This document shows, one piece after another, positions 45,371 to 54,229 of a stretch of 64,000 nucleotides of DNA. The first letter of the stretch is position 1. Each line of letters begins with the position of its first letter. The notes beneath the pieces are model-generated. The model was not told the DNA's origin and did not search any database. It saw only the letters and a list, made by a program, of their open reading frames with translations. This DNA is from Mesorhizobium metallidurans STM 2683. GTDB taxonomy: Bacteria > Pseudomonadota > Alphaproteobacteria > Rhizobiales > Rhizobiaceae. Where the stretch lies: NCBI RefSeq assembly GCF_000350085.1, contig NZ_CAUM01000055.1, positions 1 through 64,000 of the forward strand. The letters run 5' to 3'. The translations under genes and the position numbers were made by a program.

Positions 45371-46187
45371 AGAGGCCCCCCTCGTTCTGGGTGCGTTTGG
45401 CTGCGTGGCGGCGCAGGATTTCGGCCACGGTCATCAAGAGGAAAGAGGCAGCCAGCAAAAGCGTGCCCAGCGCCAGAACACCAGGCAGCTTCGAGGCAAA
45501 GCGCAATTGGCCCCAGATATAGATCGGCAGCGTGGCCTCGGTGCCGGTCAGGAAGAAGGCGATGAGGAATTCATCGAGCGAAATGGTGAAGCAGACGAGC
45601 AGGCTGGAAATGATCGCCGGCGCCACCATCGGCAGCGTCACGCGCCTGAAAGTGCCGAACGCGCTCTCGCCGAGATCGGCGGAGGCTTCCTCCAGGCTGC
45701 GGTCGAAGCCCTCGAAGCCGGCGGTCAGCACCGTCATCGAATAGGGAATGCTGACGAGCACGTGACCAAGCACAACGGTGAACAGCGACAGGCTCAGGCC
45801 AAGTTGCAGTATCACCAACAGCAGGGAGATGGCGACGATGATTTCGGGCAGTACCAGCGGCGCCATGATCAGGCCGTTGATGGCGCGGCGGCCGGGGTAG
45901 CGGTAGCGGGTGATCGAACGGGCGGCGAGGATGCCGAGAACCGTCGACAGGATGGCGGCCGAGACGCCGACGACAAGGCTGTTCCAGGCGGCGTCGAGCA
46001 GCGCCGGCGTGCGCGGCAGATCCTCATACCATTTGAGCGTGAAGCCGGAGAGCGGGAATTTCGGCGTCGCGGCCGTGTTGACCGAGAAGATCGGCAGGAA
46101 GATGACCGGCAGATAGAGGAAGACGACGTAGAGAAACGCATAGGCCGACAGCCAGCCATTGGCCAGGAAGCGCCGCATCGCTGTCAT
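45363..46187 (-). CDS. Polyamine-type ABC transporter permease (PotC-like)
   Basis: This inner-membrane permease has 274 residues and about six helices. Typical elements include PLSGFTLKWYEDLP (periplasmic loop after the first helix), ALVVGVSAAILSTVLGILAA and the EAA-type loop LEEASADLGESAFGTFRRVTLPM. It lies 10 bp after the PotB-like gene and overlaps the ATPase gene. Confidence 0.93.
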   Translation of the reverse strand: MTAMRRFLANGWLSAYAFLYVVFLYLPVIFLPIFSVNTAATPKFPLSGFTLKWYEDLPRTPALLDAAWNSLVVGVSAAILSTVLGILAARSITRYRYPGRRAINGLIMAPLVLPEIIVAISLLLVILQLGLSLSLFTVVLGHVLVSIPYSMTVLTAGFEGFDRSLEEASADLGESAFGTFRRVTLPMVAPAIISSLLVCFTISLDEFLIAFFLTGTEATLPIYIWGQLRFASKLPGVLALGTLLLAASFLLMTVAEILRRHAAKRTQNEGGLYA

Positions 46188-46197
46188 CGCGCCAACC

Positions 46198-47115
46198 TCA
46201 TCGCGCTAGCCTCTGGGCGGTACGGAGGATCAGCACGGTGGCGCCGGCGATCAGCGTCACGATCAGCATGGTGGTGACCGAGAGTGCCGCGCCCAGCGGC
46301 CAGTTGGACGCCTTGCCGAACTGGGCCTGGATGGCGTTGGCGATCATGACGCCGTCCTTGCCGCCGACGAGCTTGGGCGTGACATAGTCGCCGACGGTCG
46401 GGATCATGACGATCAACGCCGCCGAGATGACACCCGGCGCCGACAGCGGCAGCGTCACGCGCAGGAAGGAACGAATGGGACCGTCGCCAAGGTCCTTGGC
46501 CGCCTCGACCAGCGTGCGGTCGACCTTTTCCAGCGAGACGAAGATCGGCAGGATGGCGAAAGCGGCCCAGGCATGGGTCAGCGTGATGATGACGGCGCTC
46601 GAATTGTAGAGCAGCGCTGTCGACGGCTCGTCGATGACGCCAAGCCCCATCAGGCCGGAGTTCAAGACGCCGTTATAGCCGAGGATCACCTTCCATGACA
46701 TCACGCGCAGGAGATAGCTGGTCCAGAACGGGATGGTGATCAGGAACAGCCACAGGCTCTTGTGGCGGCCGCCATGGAAGGAGATGAAGTAGGCGATCGG
46801 ATAGGCAAGCACGACCGTGAAGAAGCTCACCGTCAGCGAGATGTAGAGCGAACGCCAGAGCAGGTCGCGATAGATCGGCTCGGTCAGCGCGATGCGGTAG
46901 TTTTCCAGCGTGAAGGTGCGGTCGATGGTGAGGTAATTCTGCGTCCAGAAGGAATGCGCGATGACCACCAGGATCGGCAGGACCAGAAGTATGAGCGCGT
47001 AGAGAAAGGTTGGGCTGATCAGGGCAAAGCCCTGGACGGGTTCGGACTGCAGAAGGGCGTTTCGCCTGGCTCGCGTCATACCGAATGCGGGCGACCCTTC
47101 TGCCGCCGCCGTCAT
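46198..47115 (-). CDS. Polyamine-type ABC transporter permease (PotB-like)
   Basis: This 305-residue permease has about six helices, the first at about 30-55. The EAA-type loop reads LVEAAKDLGDGPIRSFLRVTLPLSAPG. It is the first gene of the three-gene transporter operon. The upstream gap (47116-47437) carries a copy of the TetR-type operator shared with the divergent aminotransferase gene; no other gene is visible there. Confidence 0.93.
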   Translation of the reverse strand: MTAAAEGSPAFGMTRARRNALLQSEPVQGFALISPTFLYALILLVLPILVVIAHSFWTQNYLTIDRTFTLENYRIALTEPIYRDLLWRSLYISLTVSFFTVVLAYPIAYFISFHGGRHKSLWLFLITIPFWTSYLLRVMSWKVILGYNGVLNSGLMGLGVIDEPSTALLYNSSAVIITLTHAWAAFAILPIFVSLEKVDRTLVEAAKDLGDGPIRSFLRVTLPLSAPGVISAALIVMIPTVGDYVTPKLVGGKDGVMIANAIQAQFGKASNWPLGAALSVTTMLIVTLIAGATVLILRTAQRLAR

Positions 47116-47337
47116 TGCAAGCCCTCGGGCAGGACCCCGGGCGTGAACTCAATTGCTGGCGCGGATCGTCCTGCCATGCGGCGTCCCATTCGGCTGCTTG
47201 TTCCCACTTTTATGCCTGGAGTGCGACCGAACGAGAAACTGGTGACCGCGTTGCCGATCGTACTCCAAGCTTGCCGGCTTTCTTTCATCATGAGCGCATC
47301 CGCGGATTGAAATCAAGCGCTATTTCTGCAATATTGA

Positions 47338-47353
47338 TTGAACGGACATTCAA
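47338..47353. promoter_or_regulatory. TetR-type operator copy 2 (transporter / aminotransferase divergent region)
   Basis: TTGAAC-GGAC-ATTCAA matches the TTGAAT-N4-ATTCAA pattern at eleven of twelve arm positions, and the preceding TTGA (47334-47337) makes it look still more like a BetI box. It lies between the PotB-like gene and the aminotransferase. Confidence 0.65.
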
Positions 47354-47437
47354 AATGAAGTGAAGTCGACTTCTCCAAGGCTTGGTGCTTGGCTTCATGT
47401 CCAGGGAAAATTTGTAATCAAACGATGCGAGGCGACG

Positions 47438-48856
47438 ATGGCGGCTGCAAGAGATCTGACGGCGACCGGAACGGCCGAGTCTAGCAGCGACGATGCCGTC
47501 GAGCTGGCTAAGCGTCATCTTATCCAGCCCTGGCCGTTTGCCGGTTCGGTCGGCGACGAAGCGCGCGCGCTGATCGGTGACGGCGACGGCATTTACATCA
47601 CCGACAGCAGCGGCCAAAGGCTGATCGACGGCCCGGCCGGCATGTGGTGCATCAATATCGGCCATCGCCGCGAGGAGCTCGCCAAGGTGATGTACGACCA
47701 GGCGATGGCGCTGTCCTACAACACGCCATGGTACACGATGAACGCGCCGTCGGCGGAGCTTGCCATGCGCATCGCCGGCCATGCGCCCGGCGACCTCAAC
47801 CATGTCTTCTTCACCACGGGCGGCTCCTCGGCGGTGGAGACGGCGCTGCGCTTCATGCAATTCTATAACAATGTGCGCGGCCGCCCGGAAAAGAAGCTGA
47901 TCCTGAGCCGTGGCGGCGCCTATCACGGCTCGACCTATCTGTCGGCCTCGCTCAACGGGCGCCCGCGCGACCGCGACTGGATGGACGGCGCCGACGACCT
48001 CGTCGTCAAATTGTCGTCGCCCGATCCGTTCCGCCGTCCAAAAGGCATGAGCCTTGCCGCCTTCGCCGATCTGCTGGTCGATGAATTCCGCGATACCGTC
48101 GCCCGTGTCGGCACTGAGCGGATCGGCGCGTTCGTCGGCGAGCCGGTGCAGGCATCCGGCGGCGTCATCGTGCCGCCGGACGGCTACCTCAAGCGCATCC
48201 GCGAGATCTGCCGCGACAACGATATCCTCTATATCTCCGACGAGGTGGTGACGGCCTTCGGCCGGCTCGGCCATGTCCTTGCTTCCGGTGATGCCTTCGG
48301 CATCGATCCCGATATGATCACCTTCGCCAAGGGCGTGACATCAGGCTATTTTCCGCTCGGCGGCGTCATTATCTCGGAACGGCTGCTGGAGGAGTTGCGC
48401 CGCTCCAACCATCCCGATGCCATGTTCGGCCATGGGCTGACCTATACAAGCCATCCGGTCGGCTGCGCGGTGGCGCTGAAGAACCTCGACATCCTCGAAG
48501 ACAGCGTGCTCGCCCATGCGCGCGAAATCGCGCCCTATTTCCAGGCGCAACTGAAGACGCTGGAGGAACTGCCGCTGGTCGGCGAGGTGCGGGGGCTCGG
48601 GCTGATGGGTTGCGTCGAATGCGTGGCCGACCGCGAAAGCAGGGATCCGCTGCAGCTCGACAAGAATGTCGGCAAGCGCATCGACACGCATTGCCACGAG
48701 CTTGGCCTTTTGGTCAGGCCGCTGATCAACATGTGCGTGATGTCGCCGCCGCTGATCATTTCGCGCGAGCAGATCGACGACATGGTGGCGATCCTGCGCG
48801 AAGGCATTTCACGAACAATGGACGATTTGCGGAAAGAAGGGGTGTGGCAGGGATAG
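47438..48856 (+). CDS. Class III pyridoxal-phosphate aminotransferase
   Basis: This 472-residue enzyme belongs to the omega-amino acid / putrescine aminotransferase class. Features include GPAGMWCINIGH, the PLP-phosphate loop FFTTGGSSAVETAL, LSRGGAYHGST, the Asp-containing LYISDEVVTAFGR and the PLP lysine in TFAKGVTSGYFPLGG. The ATG at 47438 is chosen; the frame is open to 47360 but covers the operator region. It probably transaminates a primary amine or diamine in the cluster's pathway. It is divergent from the transporter operon. Confidence 0.92.
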   Translation: MAAARDLTATGTAESSSDDAVELAKRHLIQPWPFAGSVGDEARALIGDGDGIYITDSSGQRLIDGPAGMWCINIGHRREELAKVMYDQAMALSYNTPWYTMNAPSAELAMRIAGHAPGDLNHVFFTTGGSSAVETALRFMQFYNNVRGRPEKKLILSRGGAYHGSTYLSASLNGRPRDRDWMDGADDLVVKLSSPDPFRRPKGMSLAAFADLLVDEFRDTVARVGTERIGAFVGEPVQASGGVIVPPDGYLKRIREICRDNDILYISDEVVTAFGRLGHVLASGDAFGIDPDMITFAKGVTSGYFPLGGVIISERLLEELRRSNHPDAMFGHGLTYTSHPVGCAVALKNLDILEDSVLAHAREIAPYFQAQLKTLEELPLVGEVRGLGLMGCVECVADRESRDPLQLDKNVGKRIDTHCHELGLLVRPLINMCVMSPPLIISREQIDDMVAILREGISRTMDDLRKEGVWQG

Positions 48857-48857
48857 C

Positions 48858-48890
48858 TCCCTTCTCCCCGCATAGTGACGGGGAGAGGGA
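48858..48890. terminator. Bidirectional terminator between convergent genes
   Basis: TCCCTTCTCCCCG pairs with CGGGGAGAGGGA, one base bulged, around an eight-base loop. It lies between the aminotransferase and the convergent Rieske oxygenase gene. Confidence 0.65.
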
Positions 48891-48940
48891 CGCTCTCGTC
48901 GACGGCTTCGCCAATCGCCATCATTGCAGAAACAGCCGTC

Positions 48941-50143
48941 CTACACCTGCGACCTTAGCGCGTCATTCAGCGCCCACATGTCCTTTTCCTCCGGCGCGGT
49001 CTCCAGTCCGAGCACCGGGATCTGCCTGCGCAGATGGTCGTGGTGGGTGCGCACGCCATATTCGAGGTCGGAGAGGTAAAAGCCCTCGAAAGCTTCGGAC
49101 AGCATGGATTCGTTCGACCAGACGGAAAGCTGCACGTCCTCGTTCATGGTGTCGCGGTCGATGCGATAGGCGAGGTAACGCGCCGCCGCCTGTTCCCTGG
49201 TTTCGTCGGGGTAGCGGTAGATGGCGCCGCGCAGCAGCGTCTCGCCGGTGGACAGCGGGAACTCCTGATAGAACTGCACGGATTCCGGCATGATCGACAG
49301 CGCGTTGTTGGGGAAGATGCCGTAATAGATCCAGGCCTTGCGCAGATGCTCCGGCAGATGCGTCGCCGCTGGTGCGAGCTTGATGTACTGGCCTACACTC
49401 CAGCGCCGTCCGGCGTGCGGATTGTAGGTGGCGAAGGAGCGCGACACGCCGTTGATGAACGGCTCGTCGAAATAGGTCGCGCCGTAGAGATCCTGCAAGG
49501 CTGGATGGGCCATGGCGACATGGTAGCCCTCATTGTCGACGTCGCGCACCGACTTCCAGTTGACCGGCGACTTCTGGGTCCAGATGCCCCAGGACGGCAC
49601 CATGTCGGCGATGCCGTAATGCGCCATCTCGGCCTCGATCGGCTTCAGCAATTCGGCCACCGACGGCTGCGGCCCGCCCTTGCGGAAGCGGATGAAGATG
49701 AAGCCCATCCAGATTTCGAGATCGAGCGGCATCAGGCGGAATTCGGTCTTGTCGAGATCGGGGAAGGAGCGCGGGCGGGCGGCGCCGCGCAGCGTACCGT
49801 CGAGATTGTAGACCCAGCCATGGAACGGGCAGACCAGTGCGTTCTTGCAGGTGCCCTGGCTGTCGGCGACGACGCGGCTGCCGCGGTGGCGGCACATATT
49901 GTTGAAGGCGCGCACGACGCCGTCCTTGCCGCGCACGATCAGCGCCCGTTCGCCGACCACGTCCATGGTCAGATAGTCGCCGGCATTCGGCACGTCGGAG
50001 ACATGGCCGGCGATCTGCCAATGATTGCGGAAGACATACTCTTTCTCGAGTTCGAGAAGGGCGTCGGAATGATAGCTCCAGCCCGGCAAGCCCCGCCGGT
50101 CCCAATCATTGGGGATCGCCACGTCACGGAGGTGCGGGTTCAT
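48941..50143 (-). CDS. Rieske non-heme iron oxygenase alpha subunit, quaternary-amine type
   Basis: This 400-residue oxygenase has an N-terminal Rieske domain with both halves of the [2Fe-2S] motif, NMCRHRGSRV and LVCPFHGWVYN. The catalytic domain's iron-binding segment is DVDNEGYHVAMAH, followed by the C-terminal barrel. Relatives such as GbcA (glycine betaine), CntA (carnitine) and Stc2 (stachydrine) oxidise N-methyl quaternary ammonium compounds with removal of one methyl group. The start is placed at 50143 because the longer frame to 50194 would run through the operator at 50161. No reductase partner gene is in the window. Confidence 0.9.
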   Translation of the reverse strand: MNPHLRDVAIPNDWDRRGLPGWSYHSDALLELEKEYVFRNHWQIAGHVSDVPNAGDYLTMDVVGERALIVRGKDGVVRAFNNMCRHRGSRVVADSQGTCKNALVCPFHGWVYNLDGTLRGAARPRSFPDLDKTEFRLMPLDLEIWMGFIFIRFRKGGPQPSVAELLKPIEAEMAHYGIADMVPSWGIWTQKSPVNWKSVRDVDNEGYHVAMAHPALQDLYGATYFDEPFINGVSRSFATYNPHAGRRWSVGQYIKLAPAATHLPEHLRKAWIYYGIFPNNALSIMPESVQFYQEFPLSTGETLLRGAIYRYPDETREQAAARYLAYRIDRDTMNEDVQLSVWSNESMLSEAFEGFYLSDLEYGVRTHHDHLRRQIPVLGLETAPEEKDMWALNDALRSQV

Positions 50144-50160
50144 AAACGGCTCTTCATTTG

Positions 50161-50176
50161 TTGAATACTCATTCAA
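50161..50176. promoter_or_regulatory. TetR-type operator copy 3 upstream of the Rieske oxygenase
   Basis: TTGAAT-ACTC-ATTCAA is an exact palindromic match in both arms, 18 bp upstream of the oxygenase ATG. A further half-site-like TCATTCAAA follows at about 50194. Confidence 0.7.
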
Positions 50177-50277
50177 TAAAAGCATATTTTTCATTCAAAT
50201 GCAATGGCTTGTGGAAAACAGAATCTCCCACAAGGCTGAGTTTTGGCGCTTCCAGAACCGGCGTGGCGACAGAAAAT

Positions 50278-50292
50278 CCCGGAAATTCCGGG
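50278..50292. promoter_or_regulatory. Short perfect palindrome in a 450-bp intergenic region
   Basis: CCCGGAA-A-TTCCGGG. The gap 50195-50642 between the Rieske gene and the next gene otherwise shows nothing that I can support. Confidence 0.3.
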
Positions 50293-50642
50293 TGTTAACA
50301 TGGGTTGTGAAACGGCGCGCCATGCGAGGATTCGGGGCTGCCGCGTCGGGGAATGACCGCGCGTCTGGCATGGCAAAGATCGCCGCTGCCCCGAAATCCA
50401 TTCCGAAGTGTGGGATTGGTCACTGTCCGGCGGCCGATTCAGGCTTAGAGGGGTGCTGCCAGCGTTCTTGCCACGCAAAGAGTTCGCAAACGAACCTTTG
50501 CCGGGTCTGACTAAATATGCCGATAATAGCCGAATTTTCTCGTTTCAAAGCCGTTACATGAGCAAGCGGGTGCACCATTCGCCCGTTACCAGGCGCGATT
50601 AAGTTCGTTTTACTAAAAAAAGAAAATCGACGACAGGGAACG

Positions 50643-51056
50643 ATGATGTTTACCAAAACCCACACCGCCAGCCACGACCACCAACTCCAGCCCGGAGAGC
50701 GCAATGACCGCCGCCCGAAGCTGGCATTGCGCCAGTGCGCCAGCGACCATCCGATGGGGCTGTTCACGGTGCTGGCGGCTGCTGCATTCGTCGGTATGGC
50801 GTTCGCGCCGACGGTTGGCCCGGCCTTTGCCTCGCTGAACCCACCCGCCAACCTCATCGATGGCGCGACAACCACGACCAAGACCGGGCGCCTGCCGATG
50901 CCGCAGATCGATTTTGCCTGCAAGGGCCAGGCCTGGGGCGCCGAGAGCGTGGACTGCCTGCGCGCCATCGCCCAGCAGTCCGGAGTGCATAGGGCCCGCG
51001 CCGTCCGCATGATCGCGAATGCCGCGCCGATAGCCAGCGCGCCGAACGTTTTTTGA
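50643..51056 (+). CDS. Hypothetical membrane-anchored or exported protein
   Basis: The 137-residue product has a polar N-terminus, one membrane helix at about 38-60 (GLFTVLAAAAFVGMAFAPTV) and a small domain with two Cys (DFACKGQAWG, SVDCLRAIAQ). It could be a single-pass protein with a periplasmic tail. An AGGGAA site precedes the ATG; a second ATG follows directly. I do not recognise a family. It stands alone between two regulatory regions and is followed by two palindromic repeats. Confidence 0.65.
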   Translation: MMFTKTHTASHDHQLQPGERNDRRPKLALRQCASDHPMGLFTVLAAAAFVGMAFAPTVGPAFASLNPPANLIDGATTTTKTGRLPMPQIDFACKGQAWGAESVDCLRAIAQQSGVHRARAVRMIANAAPIASAPNVF

Positions 51057-51065
51057 GTTTTTGGC

Positions 51066-51113
51066 GAGCATGATCTTTTCGAAGACCGGTTCCCACTTCT
51101 AGGGATCATGCTT
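51066..51113. repeat. Rhizobial intergenic palindrome, copy 2
   Basis: It begins GAGCATGATC and ends GGATCATGCTTC, with an inner TTTTCGAAGACCGG...CCCAC segment. It is the inverted version of the elements at 15021 and 56459. Confidence 0.8.
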
Positions 51114-51202
51114 CCCCGAGCGTCCTCCAGCGCTCAGTCAGGCTCCCGCCCGCACCGTCGGTCGGGAGTCTTCTTTTTGAAACGCTTTCTCTTTGTTTTG
51201 AC

Positions 51203-51270
51203 GCAATTCCCAAGGAAAAGCGCTATGCGCTTTTCCCGGGAAAACCGTTTCACACTTTTCCTGGAATTGC
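51203..51270. repeat. Second-type intergenic palindrome
   Basis: The outer ends are GCAATTCC (51203-51210) and GGAATTGC (51263-51270). Inside is a perfect 10-bp stem, GGAAAAGCGC-TAT-GCGCTTTTCC (51214-51236). It abuts the stop codon of the sensor kinase and may act as its terminator. Confidence 0.75.
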
Positions 51271-53358
51271 TTAGCTGCCTGATGCCGCCTGTTCGGCAAT
51301 GGCCGATAGCACGCCACGCACGTCGAGTGTGCTGAACGGCTTTTCCAGGATCTGCGGCCGCAGCGGCGCAGGCAAGGCCTCGATCTCGGCCTTGGCGCCG
51401 ATCAGGTCGCCGGTGACCAAAACGAAGCGCCGCGCCAGATCAGGCCGCTCGGTGAGCAACTCGCGATAGATCGATATACCGCTGGTACCGGGCATACGCA
51501 GATCGGAAAAGACGATGTCCGGCGGCATGTGGCCGCCCAAGGTCGCAGCCGTCGATGCCCAGATCGGCACGATGCGCGACTTGATGCCCATCAGTTCCAG
51601 AATGTCGGAGAGCGAGGCGGCGACATCGGGCTCGTCATCGACGATCAGCGCATGGCGCAAGCCGCTCGACCGCACCGGGCCTTCGCCGGCGACGGCACCG
51701 CTGGCGGCGATCGCCGGCAACTGCACGACGAAACGTGCGCCCCTTGGCACAACCTCCTCGAACCAGACATTGCCGTTGTGCCTTTCGATGATCGACTTCG
51801 AGATCGACAGGCCGATGCCGGTGCCGACGCCGACCGGCTTGGTGGTGAAATAGGATTCGAAGATGCGGGCGCGTATCGCCTCCGGCACGCCAGGGCCGTT
51901 GTCCTCGACGGAGAAACTGGGATTGCCGCGGTCACTGCGAAAGGTGCGGACCTTGATCAGCCGGTCGCCGCCGATGCCGGCCAGGGCGTGCTGGCTGTTG
52001 ACGAGGAAGTTGGCGGCCACCTGGGTCACATGGTCGGCGTCGGCCATGGCCAGCAGCGGACCGCTGGCAAAATCGGTATCGATGATGATGCCCGTCGATC
52101 TGGCGCCATAGGCCGTCACTTCGAGGGCTGCGCGAACCACCTGGTTGAGGTCGGTCTCGGCCTGGGCCGCCGGATGCAGGCGCACCATCGACAGGAAGCT
52201 CTTGACGATGCGGCCGCAGCGCTCGGCGGCGGCCCGCACCTTTTCGGCGCGCACCTTGGTCTGTGGATCGGACGCGAATTCGTGCAACAGCGTCGATTGA
52301 GCAACGACCACGGCCAACGGGTTGTTAAGCTCATGCGAAACGCCGGCAAGCAGCGAGCCCATCGCCGCCATCTTCTCGTTCTGGTGCAGCTTTTCGCGCT
52401 GGCGGCCGATCTCCTCTTCGGCTCGCAGCTTGTCGCGCAGGTCGCGGATCGAGCCGAAGATCAGGCGACGGTCGGCGACCCGCATCTCGGTCGCCGTCAA
52501 TTCGATCGGGAAGACTTCGCCGGCCGCGTTCTGGGTGACGGTCTCGAGCCGCTGGCCGACCATCGGCGCGCCGCGCCCCGACATGTAATCGGCGCCCGAC
52601 GCGTAGCCCTTGCGGTAATATTCCGGAACGACGGTGTCGAGCAGGTCCTTGCCGAGGATGTCGCTGCGCTGGTAGCCGAACATCTTTTCGGCGGCCGGAT
52701 TGAATTCGATGATCGAACCGGTTTCGTCGATGACGATAATGGCGTCGAGCGAGGCCTGCAGCATGGTGCGGCGGATAACCTCGCTGGCATGGGCATCGGA
52801 AAGCGATCGCTCGATGGCGTCGCTGATGGCCAGCGCGATGATGTGCAGCGTGGCCTCTTCCTCGTCGGACCATTGACGCTCGTTCACACAATCGTTGATC
52901 GCCAGCGTGCCCCACAGATGGCCGTGCGCAAAGACCGACACCGACAGGAACGACTTGATGTGCTGCTTTTCGAAGTCGGCTCTCAGGAAGCCTTCGAGGT
53001 CGCGCGTGTGTCCGGCGAAGACCTTGCCTTGCCGCTCATCCCCGGCCAACTGTTCCAGCAACGGGTCCGAATTGACGACCGACTGCATGATTACCGTCGG
53101 CGATGCCAATTCGCCGCCGAACCGGGGATCGATCCAGTAGGCCGCGACCGACTGGGCAAAACCCTGGCCAGGCAGTTCGCGCAGACGAAACAGGATGCCG
53201 CGCTGGCAATCGAGCGCCGTGCAGAGTGTCGCGAGGATGGTGTCCATCTCGCGCTGCCAGTCACCAGCTTCGCGCAGCCGGCGAACGACATTGACAGCCG
53301 CCATCGCCGCGCCTTGCCTGGCGCCGTGCATATCGGTGCGTTCTGCCTCAGCAGTCAT
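51271..53358 (-). CDS. Soluble hybrid sensor kinase (GAF-PAS-HisKA-HATPase-REC)
   Basis: This 695-residue cytoplasmic kinase has a GAF domain (about 20-190, with ALDCQRGILFRL and SVFAHGHLWGTLAIND), a PAS domain (about 200-310, with IDETGSIIEFNPAAEKMFGY) and a HisKA box with GVSHELNNPLAV (acceptor His342). HATPase motifs are VEDNGPGVP and GVGTGIGLSISK. A C-terminal receiver (about 575-690) carries LIVDDEPDVAA and the acceptor Asp in IVFSDLRMPGTSG. It lies directly downstream of an OmpR-type regulator gene on the same strand, so the two probably form a system. No sensor ligand can be assigned. Confidence 0.92.
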   Translation of the reverse strand: MTAEAERTDMHGARQGAAMAAVNVVRRLREAGDWQREMDTILATLCTALDCQRGILFRLRELPGQGFAQSVAAYWIDPRFGGELASPTVIMQSVVNSDPLLEQLAGDERQGKVFAGHTRDLEGFLRADFEKQHIKSFLSVSVFAHGHLWGTLAINDCVNERQWSDEEEATLHIIALAISDAIERSLSDAHASEVIRRTMLQASLDAIIVIDETGSIIEFNPAAEKMFGYQRSDILGKDLLDTVVPEYYRKGYASGADYMSGRGAPMVGQRLETVTQNAAGEVFPIELTATEMRVADRRLIFGSIRDLRDKLRAEEEIGRQREKLHQNEKMAAMGSLLAGVSHELNNPLAVVVAQSTLLHEFASDPQTKVRAEKVRAAAERCGRIVKSFLSMVRLHPAAQAETDLNQVVRAALEVTAYGARSTGIIIDTDFASGPLLAMADADHVTQVAANFLVNSQHALAGIGGDRLIKVRTFRSDRGNPSFSVEDNGPGVPEAIRARIFESYFTTKPVGVGTGIGLSISKSIIERHNGNVWFEEVVPRGARFVVQLPAIAASGAVAGEGPVRSSGLRHALIVDDEPDVAASLSDILELMGIKSRIVPIWASTAATLGGHMPPDIVFSDLRMPGTSGISIYRELLTERPDLARRFVLVTGDLIGAKAEIEALPAPLRPQILEKPFSTLDVRGVLSAIAEQAASGS

Positions 53359-53416
53359 TGTCAGCCGTCATTTTCAGGGCCGCGCCAGGCCAGAGTGGAT
53401 GCCAGCGGCCGTCCGT

Positions 53417-54199
53417 TCAGTTGCCTTCACCATTCGGCAACGAGAAGATATAGCCTTCGCCGCGCACCGTGCGCAGGAATTTCGGATTGGCCGGGTCCGC
53501 CTCGATCTTCTTTCTCAGCCGCATGATGCGGATATCGACCGCGCGTGACGATTCCGGATCCTCGACGAAGCCGATCGCCTCGGAGATCGCGGCCCGCGTC
53601 AACAGCCGGTTGGCGCGTGTCAGGAAAACCTCGAGCACATCGAACTCGCTCTTGGCCATGTCGATGGCCGTGCCGTTGGCGCCGGTGACGAACCTGCCGT
53701 CGAGATCGGCATGGAAGGGCCCGAAGCTCATGGAACGGCGGTCGGCCACAGCCTCGGCCTTGGTGCCCCTCGGTTCGGTCGGTTGCGGCACGCGGCGAAG
53801 CACGCTGCGGACCCTCGCCAGCACCTCGCGCAACTCGTAAGGCTTGACGATGTAGTCGTCGGCGCCGAGTTCCAGCCCGACGATGCGGTCGAGCGCGGTG
53901 CCGGCGGCGGTGGCATAGATGACGCCGATCGGCATTTTCGAGCGCAGCCAGCGGCCGAGCGACAGGCCGTCCTCGCCGGGCATGGCGATGTCGAGGATGG
54001 CCAGATGGAACGACTGCGTTTCCAGCAAGCTGCGCGCTGCGGCGGCACTTTCAGCCGTCGCCACATCGTAGCCGCTGGCGCCGAGATACTCGGCAACCGC
54101 GTCCCTCAGGTCGGGCTCGTCCTCGACGATGACAATTCGTGCCCGCACTATGCTCTCGCTCCCGCTTTCAGTGGAAAGTAGATTGGGTATAAACATCAT
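53417..54199 (-). CDS. OmpR-family response regulator
   Basis: This 260-residue regulator has a complete receiver (IVIVEDEPDLRDAV, acceptor Asp in AILDIAMPGEDG, Lys in YIVKPYELRE) and a winged-helix output with RAVDIRIMRLRKKIEADP and VRGEGYIFSLP. It is followed by the hybrid sensor kinase 58 bp downstream and is divergent from a second OmpR-type gene. It is the likely partner of the kinase. Confidence 0.93.
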   Translation of the reverse strand: MMFIPNLLSTESGSESIVRARIVIVEDEPDLRDAVAEYLGASGYDVATAESAAAARSLLETQSFHLAILDIAMPGEDGLSLGRWLRSKMPIGVIYATAAGTALDRIVGLELGADDYIVKPYELREVLARVRSVLRRVPQPTEPRGTKAEAVADRRSMSFGPFHADLDGRFVTGANGTAIDMAKSEFDVLEVFLTRANRLLTRAAISEAIGFVEDPESSRAVDIRIMRLRKKIEADPANPKFLRTVRGEGYIFSLPNGEGN

Positions 54200-54229
54200 G
54201 TCCAGCGCTCATATTCGGTTGCTGAGGGA

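Noticed and set aside
51529..53526. 665-residue open frame on the plus strand
   Set aside because: It is antisense to the GAF-PAS-kinase-receiver gene, whose domains are all intact, and is Asp/Arg/His-rich as shadows typically are.
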